Below are positions 39,395 through 50,500 of a stretch of DNA of 64,000 bases, piece after piece. Source of the DNA: Monocercomonoides exilis (taxonomy: Eukaryota > Preaxostyla > Oxymonadida > Polymastigidae). The notes under the pieces are model-generated. The model saw nothing but the letters and a program-made list of their open reading frames with translations, was not told the DNA's origin and made no database searches. Location of the stretch: positions 932,501-996,500 of the forward strand of contig LSRY02000013.1 in NCBI GenBank assembly GCA_001643675.2. The letters run 5' to 3'. The number at the start of each line of letters is the position of its first letter. Position 1 is the first letter of the stretch. The position numbers and the translations under genes are program-made.

Positions 39395-40154
39395 GAATTT
39401 GAAGAATTTATATATTTATTGTTGACTCATGTTCATTTTTTTATTCATTTCATTTAACTTTTATTCAAGGATTTATAAATCTTTTTCTTTATTCAAGATT
39501 AATTGACTTTCTCTTTCAAGAAGTGACTTCGATATGCATTGAATTTATTTTCATCTCATTTCAAATCCAAAAAACAGAGTTTTATAAATTGCTAACAAAC
39601 TCATTTCATTTTTACCTCTCACTTTATTCAACAATACAAAAAAATAAAACTTGTAATTTTTAGAAATTTCTGTCATGTGATTTGTTGTGGAGTTCTTTGA
39701 AGGAATTCTTGTTTTGTTTTCATTCGATTCTTTCACTTATTTGTCAATTTTCCGAAGCAGACTGATACAACTTTTTTGTATCATTGACCTTTTTCTATAA
39801 AAATATCACAAAGATAAGATAAAAGCAATCAAAGAATTGAAAATAATTCAAATTCTTTTTCATGAAAAAAGAATAGACAGCTAAATATGAACAAACTTGT
39901 TATTGCAAAAACAATGCAAGAGATGAAAAGCGATAATTCATCTGAGTAAGATTCCAAAAATAAATAATCGTTAATCGATGATTTCATCTGAAATTTCATT
40001 CTTTTTTGGCTGGCTTTCTTCCAATCTGAAAAGAGCTATAAAGGATTAAAAGTTCAATGTTTGTTTGCTCAATTGTGAAACAGTGAGCAAAGAAAAACTC
40101 AAAAAAGTTGAGTTTCAAAATGAAATGCTTTTGATTTTCTGAAACATTCACATT
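39395..40154. other. Convergent intergenic region
   Basis: AT-rich DNA between member B (+) and pseudogene D (-). No supported gene. Confidence 0.4.
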
Positions 40155-40886
40155 TCAATCAGTATTATTCAACGATAATCCATAGAAATATTCACTACTG
40201 AGAAAATCAAACATTTCATGAAAGCTTGCGATAACATCCTCAAATCCTTCTTCTTCCATCTTATCAAACAGGATTCTTTTCACTTCCTCCGTTTCGTCTC
40301 CCACAACCTCATTTTCTCTCACAGCAATCGAAAGCTTCGCAAAGAATATCAAGAATTCACACATCAGGCAATCATCAAATGTTTGATTGTGAATTTCCAT
40401 CAAAATGAAATCAAAAACTCCACCTTTCAGCAAAACATTGAAAACAATAAAAGTTGGCTGGTAAATTATCATTTTCACAAAAATGCCACAACATCGATAG
40501 ACAACATCACTGCGATTCTCCCTTGCTGCTCTGCACAACCTTGTAATGCAACCAGTCAAATCAGCAAATTCTTCGTCATGAACCTTGGATTTCGTTATGA
40601 AATCGAGAATTGTTTGAATCCACATCGCTGCTGTTTACATTTCTTTCGATTTTTTCCGCTCTTCATTCTCCTCCAGTCCACACATTTCTTCAGCAGGTTT
40701 ATCTTTTACACCACATCTCTCGCACACTGCAATTCATCCACTGTTGCACATTCCAAATATCTTCCTCCTTGAAATCGGTTAAAATGAAACACCCTGACAG
40801 AGTGGCGTGCAGTCGTGTCAAATTTCCATGCTCTTGGTAATGTTTGATGTTTTCCACAACATGCCCAAAATATGTTTCTTGCTCAA
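40155..40886 (-). pseudogene. 430-residue helical family, pseudogene D
   Basis: This matches the last exon of the family. It begins after an AG at 40886 with VEQETYF, then HYQEHGNLTRL. It breaks down by a frame change after the position of AYQSAW, and DELQCARDVV is followed by an in-frame TAA. The rest is open from 40625 as DEEFADLTGCITRLCRAAREN through KMEEEGFEDVIASFHEMFDFLSSEYFYGLSL, nearly identical to member C. Exons 1 and 2 are absent upstream. It is therefore a truncated, frameshifted copy, closest to C, lying divergent from beta-helix copy 2. Confidence 0.82.
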
Positions 40887-41543
40887 CTGTTTTTTAAATA
40901 TCAAATGGAGCTTGTTGAGATGATGATCCTTTCATATCAGACTGAACTTGAAAACCAGAAATGCAAGTCGAATATGGTTTCACTCTGAAAGTGTATCGTT
41001 CAGTTTTCTTTTGCGATCAAGATATGTTCATGGAAGTCACCTCATCAGCTCCAGATTGAATTAATGAAAAACAAAGAAGTGGAAAATGATGAGTCACGGG
41101 CTGGCCATCAATGGAAGTGCGGAGACATTAATGGATAAATCATAATTACGGTGCATCCATTTGATGGCAGTGAAACAAGACTTGTTTTTGAACAGCAGAG
41201 CGCACAAGGCAAAAAGAGTGAAGCTTTTAATCATTCAAAATCAGAATTCAACATGGGGAAAAGACATTCGATTATTTCTTCTGACGCCAGTACGCACATA
41301 CAAGAAAGCTTTTTAGAAATTAAAATTAATTTGTTTGTTTTCCATTTTGCTCAATATCACTTTCAGTCACTATTTTCTGAGAAAAGGATTATTTGCAAAT
41401 AATCAATGATTCATCCGTCCTTTCTTCATCCATAAACTTTCTGTATTAAACAGATAATTATTTTTATATAACAGAAGCAAACTTTGACAGATTGTCATTT
41501 CTGAAAGTTTTGTTATTTGATCATTGATATATAATAACTTTAT
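40887..41543. promoter_or_regulatory. Upstream region of beta-helix copy 2
   Basis: About 650 bp between pseudogene D and the second giant beta-helix gene. It should hold the promoter and an unresolved short first exon of that gene. No family sequence of D exons 1-2 is seen here. Confidence 0.4.
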
Positions 41544-44500
41544 TTGATCACAAAATTTTTTACAAAAATAGGATTTTTGTATTTCTGCATTGTCGCAGCT
41601 TTTGAAGCTGCAAATGGAGCGTTTGGAAAAAATGAGATATTTTCCAGCAAGAAGGTGTCAATTTCGACAAGACTGCAGCAGACATTTTACGGCGATTCTT
41701 CAAATCGGCACTCTTTGTTTCTTTTGGCAAACTCTTCGTTGAAAATTAATGATATTCTTTGTGTTGATTTATCGCAGTGTTCTATTTCTGTTCTCGATGG
41801 AGAGTCTACGCTTTTTTGTGGAAACACAAGATTTATTTATTCTTCGAAAGCATTTACTCCGTTTGCCTCGTCGGGCTCTGTTTTCCTTGCTAACATTTCG
41901 GTAGACATTTCTAATTACAAAAGACAGTTGTCTTCTATGGTGTATTTGCAAAATGAAGCTTCATCTGGCATTAAACTGATTAATTCGCATTTCTCTGATT
42001 TCAAGGTATTATCAAGTAAATCTTCGTCTTTACTATGCTCAGGGATTGGAAGATATGAAACTGTCTATCACTGTTGTTTTATGAACATCACTACCAAGGT
42101 GAAAACAGGAAATGAAGCTGCAGCAAAGGAAAATCATTCTTTTGTTATTTCTTCGACAATAAAATTATCCACATTTATTCATGTTCACGATGCATTTTAT
42201 GGAGGCATTGTTCATGGGCTTTCTTTTACTTCACCATCGCAAGATTTTGTCTGTGATCTTTGCGAATTTTATGACTGCTCTCATTCAACTCCTTCGTCAT
42301 TGTTTCATGTTTCTCGAGCAAAGCAAAGCATAACAGGGAAAGATGCAAATATTACTTCTACGATTTTTAAAGATTGCGCAGGAACTAACGGAGGAGGTCT
42401 TTATTATGATGGAGTAATTTTTGGTACTATTAATTATAATCTGACGGTTCAAGATTGCGTATTTGAAAATTGCTCTGCAAATTATGGAGGAGGGATATAC
42501 ATAAACGAAGTTGGATGTGGAACCATAAAAAATAATGCTTTTTATGATTGCAAAGCAAATTACGATTTGGGACCAGATTTTTATGTTTATAAGTTCGATT
42601 GGACTACTAATGTGGCTAATATAACTTTTGCTTCAAGTTTTACATATAATGATGGAAATCGAGTGCATATGGCTGGAACAAATTATTCAAAGCTTATTAA
42701 AATGGATGATTATCAGATTGTTGCGTCCGACGGAAGTGCAACAGTTAATTGTGGATTAAGTACAAGCACAGCGTGCAAATCAGTCAACACAGCCATCAGC
42801 AATAGGCGACCAAATTACTTGAAGAGAATCAAACTTCTTAACGGGACTTACAACGAGACAGATTCTTGGACCATTAATTCAGCAAGAGGAAAAGTGGATG
42901 CGTTCGGAGAAAGTCAAACAAAAGTGATTTTTAATTTGAGTAGTTACATTGGAACGATGATTTCTATTTCTGGAGCTGTCAACATATCAATTTCCACATT
43001 CACGATTAACGTGAACAAAGATTATTGCAGGATAATCAATGGTAGTTCTTATAATTTCGACCTTTCTGTTTCTGACATAACGATTTCAACACCAAGCAGC
43101 TGGACAACATACTTATCTTACAGTTTATTTAATTTTGTTAACGGAACTCTTTCATTCAGTCGTGTGACAACAAAGAACATTAGATTAACAACCAATTGCT
43201 TATTTCAAATGGCAAATGGAGTGACAAAGGCAACATTCTCGTTATGTAATTTTACGAATATCACCATATCAAATAATAATTCAGCCATTTTCAGCGCAGG
43301 ATATCTCCCAAAATCCCTTGCACTTAGTAACTGTTCAATATCTTCAATATCAAGTCTTAATTCAACAGGAGTGAATGGCGGCGTGCTGCGCTTAGATGCT
43401 GATGGGCCTCAGATCAGCTTTGCGAATACCACATTTACAGGTTGCTGTGTCAGCTCAAGCAGCGGAAGAGGAGGAGCATTGCACATCTCGACAAATGGAT
43501 CGCTATCAAAATTTGTCGTTAGCAAATGCCAATTCTTATCGAATCAAGCGTGTTTTGGACGTGATGTTTTTTTGTGTGTGCCATCATTGCCAAATGCAAA
43601 TCTTGACTCTTATTATTCTGCCACAGCAACTTCGACGTATGTGCCTAATCGAACGAATGCGTGGTTTGGAAGTGATGATGCCACATTTCAGGGGGATTTT
43701 GACTTGATGCCGTTCATCTTTGGATACACATCATCGATCATTCATGCTTCGAATGCGTCGCGAGGGGATGGGAAGTATTGTGGGTCAGTAATTGCTCATT
43801 GCGGGACAATTACGCAGGCTGTTCAACGCCTAAATGGATCTTCGCCCACAGTCAAAGCAAATGGCACAGTTGCTGTGTCTTCTTCAGGAACAGATGTGTC
43901 GAACGTTGCCATTCGAAGAAATGAATCTGCAACAAATGCAATAATAACACTTGATGGAATCACAGGAACTGCGAGTTCTGCTCTGATATCGTCAGGTGTG
44001 TTTCAATCCTTGAATATTGATTATTCAGTCGACTCAGCTCCTCGAGGAAGTTCAATTCAAATCCTTTTGAGCGGGTCAAGTGGCGTTCAGACATTTACAA
44101 ATTGTATTTTTGTTGGAAGTGCTTCAAAATCCTTGACAATTTCACTTGTTTCGATCAGCGGAGGCAGCCTTGTTCTTGAAGATTCATCATTAACTGCTTC
44201 AGGCGATTTGAGATGCTCTCGTTCTTCATTCATCATCCAAAACGGGAATTTCGATTTTTCCAGTTGCAGCTTTGCGAATCTCATATTCACTTCTGCTAAA
44301 GCAGGCCTTATCTCTCAATCTGGGAGTGGATCATCTTCGCAACAAATAGAGCTGTTCAATTGCAGCTTCGAACGAATTTCATCAACCAAAGAAACGAGCT
44401 CATGTGTTGTCATTTCTTCTTCGGCTTGCAAAGGCTCATTTTATGCTACATTGTGCATTTTTTCTTCGTCGTCTTGCACAAACTCCATCGATGGAGGAGC

Positions 44501-47500
44501 CATTTCATTTGCAATTGGAGCGAATAAAAAATTTGAAATTGATGAATGTGAAATATCGTCGAATACTGCCAGTGAATCAACTGGAAAAGGAGGAGGCGTA
44601 TTTCTGCTGATGAAAGACACGAGCAGCGATTACAAATTTACTGACTGCAGCTTCGAGTCGAATAAGGCGAAGTATGGCAAAGATATATACATCCAAGCAC
44701 CAAGTCTGAATGCTTGCGTTTCATATGAAAAATTTGGGATTGCTTTCACTTCAGAAACAGATGTTGGAAACATGATGTTTGGGTGCAATTCGTCTTCTGT
44801 TGATGAGCATGTTGATCTTATTTTGCTTATGGTTGGGCACAAAGCGATTGTGAATGTGAAGAATGCGGGCTCTGAACATGGGAAAGACTGGTTCAGATGC
44901 GGCAATGAAAGCGACCCCTGCTTGACGGTTGAATACGGAATGGACAAAATTCTTGATTCAACTGCCGAAAACAAAGGATTATCAATCATAACACAAGCAG
45001 TCATCAGCAAACCAGTTGATTTGTCTTCGATGACGATTTTGTCTTCTTCAAGTTCTTCGCCTTCAAGGCTTCTGTTTAACGTTGCAAGCGCTGCTTTTGA
45101 TGCAGTTATTTTGAACCACGATTCTCTCACATTTAACAAGATCGAATTGTATTTGCCGTCTGTGCAAAACGTGCTGAAAGCACTCATTTCAACAGATAGT
45201 TCACTTATTGCTGATGACACAAGCTTTGAAAGCGAAGAATTGGATTCTACTATTTATTTGACTGTTATTGAAGTCATAGCCGGAACAGTGCTGCTTGATA
45301 ATTGCTCTATTGGGGAGCACAGCTTCTATCTGGAGAGCTCATTCATCAAATACGCGGGGTCATCAACAATTGCACTCAACCAAACTTCCATTGGAGCAAT
45401 TATATTGTCATCAACCTTCTTCACAGAGACAACCGGTGGACAAGGCATTTTATCTCTGACGAACACTTCATTCACTCAATGCTCTGCATCTCCGCTAACA
45501 ACGATGAGCCCGATCATTTCTACTCAACTCGAAGGAGCAGTTAACATTTACGAATGCAATTTCAGCGATGTTGGCAGTCCAGAATGCAAAGAGGGCGGAG
45601 TAATCAACGTTTGGCTAAAAGACACAGGGGAAATTAGCATTGCTGGATGCAAAATTGAAGAGTGTTTCTGCAACGAGGCAACTGGAAAAGGAGGATTCCT
45701 CTATTTGAGCAAGCGCCAAAGCGAAGGTCAGTATGACTTAAGCGCCGAGTCAGAATACTCAAACAACAGAGCTCATATCGGCAAAAATCTCTTTTTTGAT
45801 TTTGATTCGTTGAACGCGTCTGTGTCTGCAGATAAGCTATTTTTGCCCGTTGATGATCCAGCTATCGATGGAGGCAAAGAGTATGTTGGCAAAGACGCCA
45901 TTTTTGATTCAATGGATTTGGCTGCGTTTTTGGTACAGTTTGTGTCAGACAAAGTTCATGTGTCCAGCGCAGGCTACGATATCCTTCGATGCGGCTCAGC
46001 AGACTTTCCATGCCATTCAATTTGGAGAGGCCTGAACAATGTGAAGAACGACAGCTCTGACAAGGAGATCATTCTCGGCACGTTGGTCGAAGTGGAATCG
46101 TGCTTCGAATTTCTGGATTTGACTCTTTCGGCATCTTCAACTTCGAAAGAAGCAGGAATGATCATTTGCTCAGATCTGTCCCCAAGCAATAAAGACACAG
46201 TAATTGACATAGCAGGATGTTGCGACTTTGCCAATGTTATAATTTTGTTGCCATCTGAGTTTATTGGGCAGCAATTGTCAGTCATCAAATCTTCTGCTTC
46301 AGAGGGAGTGTTAAAGCTCAGTTCCTGCAATTTTGGCAAGCAAAGCGACTTTCCTTCTCCAATTGAGTGTTCACTCATATTTGCGACCGATGGAAAATTG
46401 TTGTTTCACAGCTGCATTGTCGAAAACCTGCTATTTTCCGCGTCGCCTTTCGTGATTGCACAATTGGTCAATGCGACCTTTGAGCAAAATCACCTTATGT
46501 CTGTGACACTTCAAACGTCCTCACTTTTGATTGCTGCTGAGGCGCCTGTTCTGCAAAAGCAGCTGAAGAATGCAGGGAGCTGTGAATTCATATTCACGAA
46601 CTGCTCGTTCGATGACATTATCACAAAAGAAGGCAACTCAAAATCAGTAATACAAGCCAATACACTGTCTTTGGCTCTCTCGCTGATAAATTGCTCGATC
46701 ACGAGATTAACAGCATTAGAAAGCAACGAAGGCGGAGGAATGAAAATAAAGTTTAGGGAAGGCGGGTCATTGAGTGTTAAAGGATATTCAAGAAATGAGC
46801 TCAGCGTTGTTTCTTCGTGCAGCTGCTCGCCATTAACTGGGAAAGGAGGATTTTGCTTCATCGACTCTACAGGCGCCGATGCAAACTTTGTCTTTGAGAA
46901 GACAATCTTTTCGGGTAATGTGGCGTCTTTGGGGAAGAACGTCTTTATAACATGCACCGACATTTGCAATTCTGTGAAATCAAACCAAATTCTGATACAG
47001 CTCGAAGACTGGACTTCAGATACAAAGGCATTTTCTGGAATAGACACAAAGTATTTCACAGACAAAGCGGTTGATCTTCTCACGTTTTTTGTTGATTATT
47101 TTTCTGAGAAAATTGTTGTATCTGCTATTTATGGGGCCGACATTATTTGCTGTGGAAGAGATATTCTCCCGTGCTCCTCCTTCTCAACTGGAATGCAGCA
47201 CGTAACACGCTCACCCGAATCCGAGCCGCCGACAGCTCAGCTTCTGATTGAGAATTCGGCAAATGTGGAGAATTGTTTTGATCTGTCTGATTGCGAGATT
47301 TTGTCAACTCAAAATGCTCCTGCTATTTTTTCTGTTGCAGCATCGTTGACTTCATCTTCATCATCGACTGGATCAGAAGACAGCGTTTTCTTCAACAGCA
47401 AAGAATTGAAGCTCACATTCCTCACTTTCTCCGTTCCAGCTGAATTCACATCTTCACAATCAGTCCTGATTTTATCATCAAGCGGAAAGTTTTACGTGAA

Positions 47501-50500
47501 CAAATGCTCCGTTTTGATCAGCACGGATATTAGCGATGCAATTTCTTATTGCTTAGTTGAAGTTCGCTCAGGATTGTTTGAAATGAAGGATTTTTCTCTG
47601 CGAAATTTGTCATTTGATTCCAAGCCATTGCATATTTGGGCTGCGGACTTTGTTGGCAAAATTGAGGATTGCCTGTTTGAAGGATTGCGCTTGCGATACC
47701 CACTTTTATCAATGAGTGAAAGAAGCACCCCATTTTTAGAAGGAAGCCAGAGTCCTCAATTCGCTGGTTCTTCTCTGATGACTGGCGGTTGCGAACTTGA
47801 GCTGGTTTCGTGTCGCATGATCGATATTATCAGAGAGAATGATGGAAGCTGCCTTCTGAGCTGCGGAATATCGAGCAATGCAAAATATCAGATAAACGGA
47901 TGCGTTTTGAAGAATTGCGAAAGCGGCATTTCAAGAAAAGGAGGGAGCATGATGCTTGCACTTGGATCAGGAAACAGCGATATGATTGTGCTTGACATCA
48001 ACAACACATCTCTGGGGAAATGCATTGCCTCCACGACTTTTGGAAAGGGAGGAGGAGTTTATTTGGATTGTGAAAATATTCCGGCTGATGGAAAGAGCTG
48101 CCGTTTGTCAAACGATAATCCGCTGGGATTTCTGTTTAAAAATGTTCACTTTAGTTTTAACAATGCAAGTTCTGGGCGGGATGTGTTTATTTTGTGTGTG
48201 AACATCGAGTCGCAAGTGACGGAAGATCAGTTTTTGATTGACTTTGATGAGTCTGTGTTTGATTCGCAGAATGCGATATTCGGGAGAGATTCTGGCATGA
48301 ATGCAGAAGAAGGCGATCGTGATTTGATTGAAGAGGTAATTTTCTTCAGAGGAGAGCAGGTGCTCGTTTCATCGAACGGAGAAAATGGAAAGCGATGCGG
48401 AAGCTTTGCAAAGCCATGCAGAACGATTGAGGTTGGGGTGCAGCACGTGTCAGAAGGCAGGTTTCGAACAATGTTTGTTGATTTGCTGGCGAATGTTGAA
48501 GGAGAAGCCGACTTATCTGGAATAAGCGTGGTATCGCTCGATAAATTGTGCACTGTGTCAATGAACAGCCCAATTGCAAAAAGTGCAGAAAGGGAATGGA
48601 CCATTTCTACTGAAGAAGACGTTGAGATAGACAACGTAGCGTTTGTGTTTGGCAGCAGATTAAAGATTGCCCATTCGTCGCTGGTTGGAGCATTAGAAGG
48701 CAAGCTAAGAATGAATGCGTGCAGCTTCATTGGCAGTGAAAATGGCATTCGATTTGATGGAAGCTTGATTACAGTTGCTGGAGGAACATTTTTAATAAGT
48801 GAATCTGCTTTCAGCGATTTTGCAGTCAAGAATAATATCATCAATTGCGAGAGCGGAGCAACTGCAAACATGGAAAGCATTGTTTTGGAAAGAATAAGTG
48901 GGAAATACTTGATTTCCTGTCAAGGAAGCACGGTTACAGCTTCCCAGTTAATGGTGAGTTCAGCGAAAGCGCAGGAAGCAGTTATCTCATGTTCAGAAAA
49001 GGCGACTCTAAGCTTGCTTCAGAGCGAATTGAAGAATATTGAAGTGAAAGAAGGAAGTGCAATTTGTGTTGATGAAGGCGAGATTCTTGCTACGAATGAC
49101 AGAGAGGTGGGAAGCGAAAAGGCATTTTCGGCATCACTTTGCATCTTCTCAAATATCAGCTGCAGTGGAAGTAAAGGAAGAATAATATTCTGTCTGGCAG
49201 AGAAGTCTGTTCAGTTGTTCAACAATACGCTCGGTTGTTGCTCGTGTCAGATCGCAAAAGGCCAACATATGAGCGTATTTGGCAGCAGAAGTCTGACAAT
49301 TGATGCTTGCACATTTGATGGATGGAGAGAAATTAGCGGAAGTGCTCTTAATTCTAAAGCGACTGAAGAAATATGCAAATGGAATGGATCGCTTGTTGAA
49401 GTTACAGAATGCAAGAGTGATGTTAAATATTCAACGTTTACAAACAGTTCTGCGGGTGCACTGTCTGTTAGAGGAGGGAGCTTATCTCTTGCTGAGGGGG
49501 AATTTTCAAGCAATAAACCAGGAATTGATAAATATGATTCTGTTCGAAGAAATATGCTTTGTTCTGATTCAGGAGTTTTGGATGTTGCGAGCTTGAAAGG
49601 AGGAGATGGAGTTTTACCAAGTTCATCGATGTGGATCCTGAATGATGGGTGCGTGCTGAAGGGGATTGCTGGAGAACGAGCATCGCCATTTTTTATCCCC
49701 ACACTTCATTCAGTGGAAACAGAGGAGAATGAAAGCTTGTTGAACCTGATATTCAGGGGCACACTTCTCCTTCCGTGCAACCTGTCTTTTCGGGTTGTTT
49801 TGTCTGTTGGAGATGTTGAACAGATTGAGGCATATGAGCTGGCAGACACTGGATTTGTGAGCGAAGAGGAGGTTCATGGTGCAATTGGGTTGGAGATGGT
49901 CAGGGGAGCAGAGGCGAGTGCAGAAGTGAGGGTGTGCATTGTGTTTGGGGATGCTGATTCTCCTTCGACGACTCAGTCGTTCATTCTGAAGAACAGAAGC
50001 GAGCCCGAACGAAAGGGAGAAGATGATGCTGCCAAAGGAGCGGGAAAGTCTGAATGGGGAATTGCTGCATTTGTGGCTTGCATGATTCTCCTGCTTATTG
50101 CTTTGGTGGCATTTGCGATTGTTGTGGCTCTTCTGCGAAGGAAGCTGAAAGATGCGGAAAAGAAAGCTGAGAAGGCGCGCTGGGAATATGCACAAATTGT
50201 GGAAAGGATTGAAAGGCAAAAAGAAGAGAGCAGAAGAGAGTTTGAGATGAGCGACATGCCATCCACATTGCTGGAAGGGATGACAAGCCAAATTCCACTT
50301 CTGATTAACAACGATGAAGAAGATCTTCCAGATCCTCCTTCGATGAGCAACGATGAAATTCTGAATGAAAATGATCTTCCTGGTTTGGAATCACCGTTGC
50401 CATTTTCTGAGAATGCTTCTGCTTCTGGAATACCACAATCTCATTCATTCAATGTGATATCAGCCAAGAAGCCATTTCGAGAAAAGGAGAAAAAGAACAT

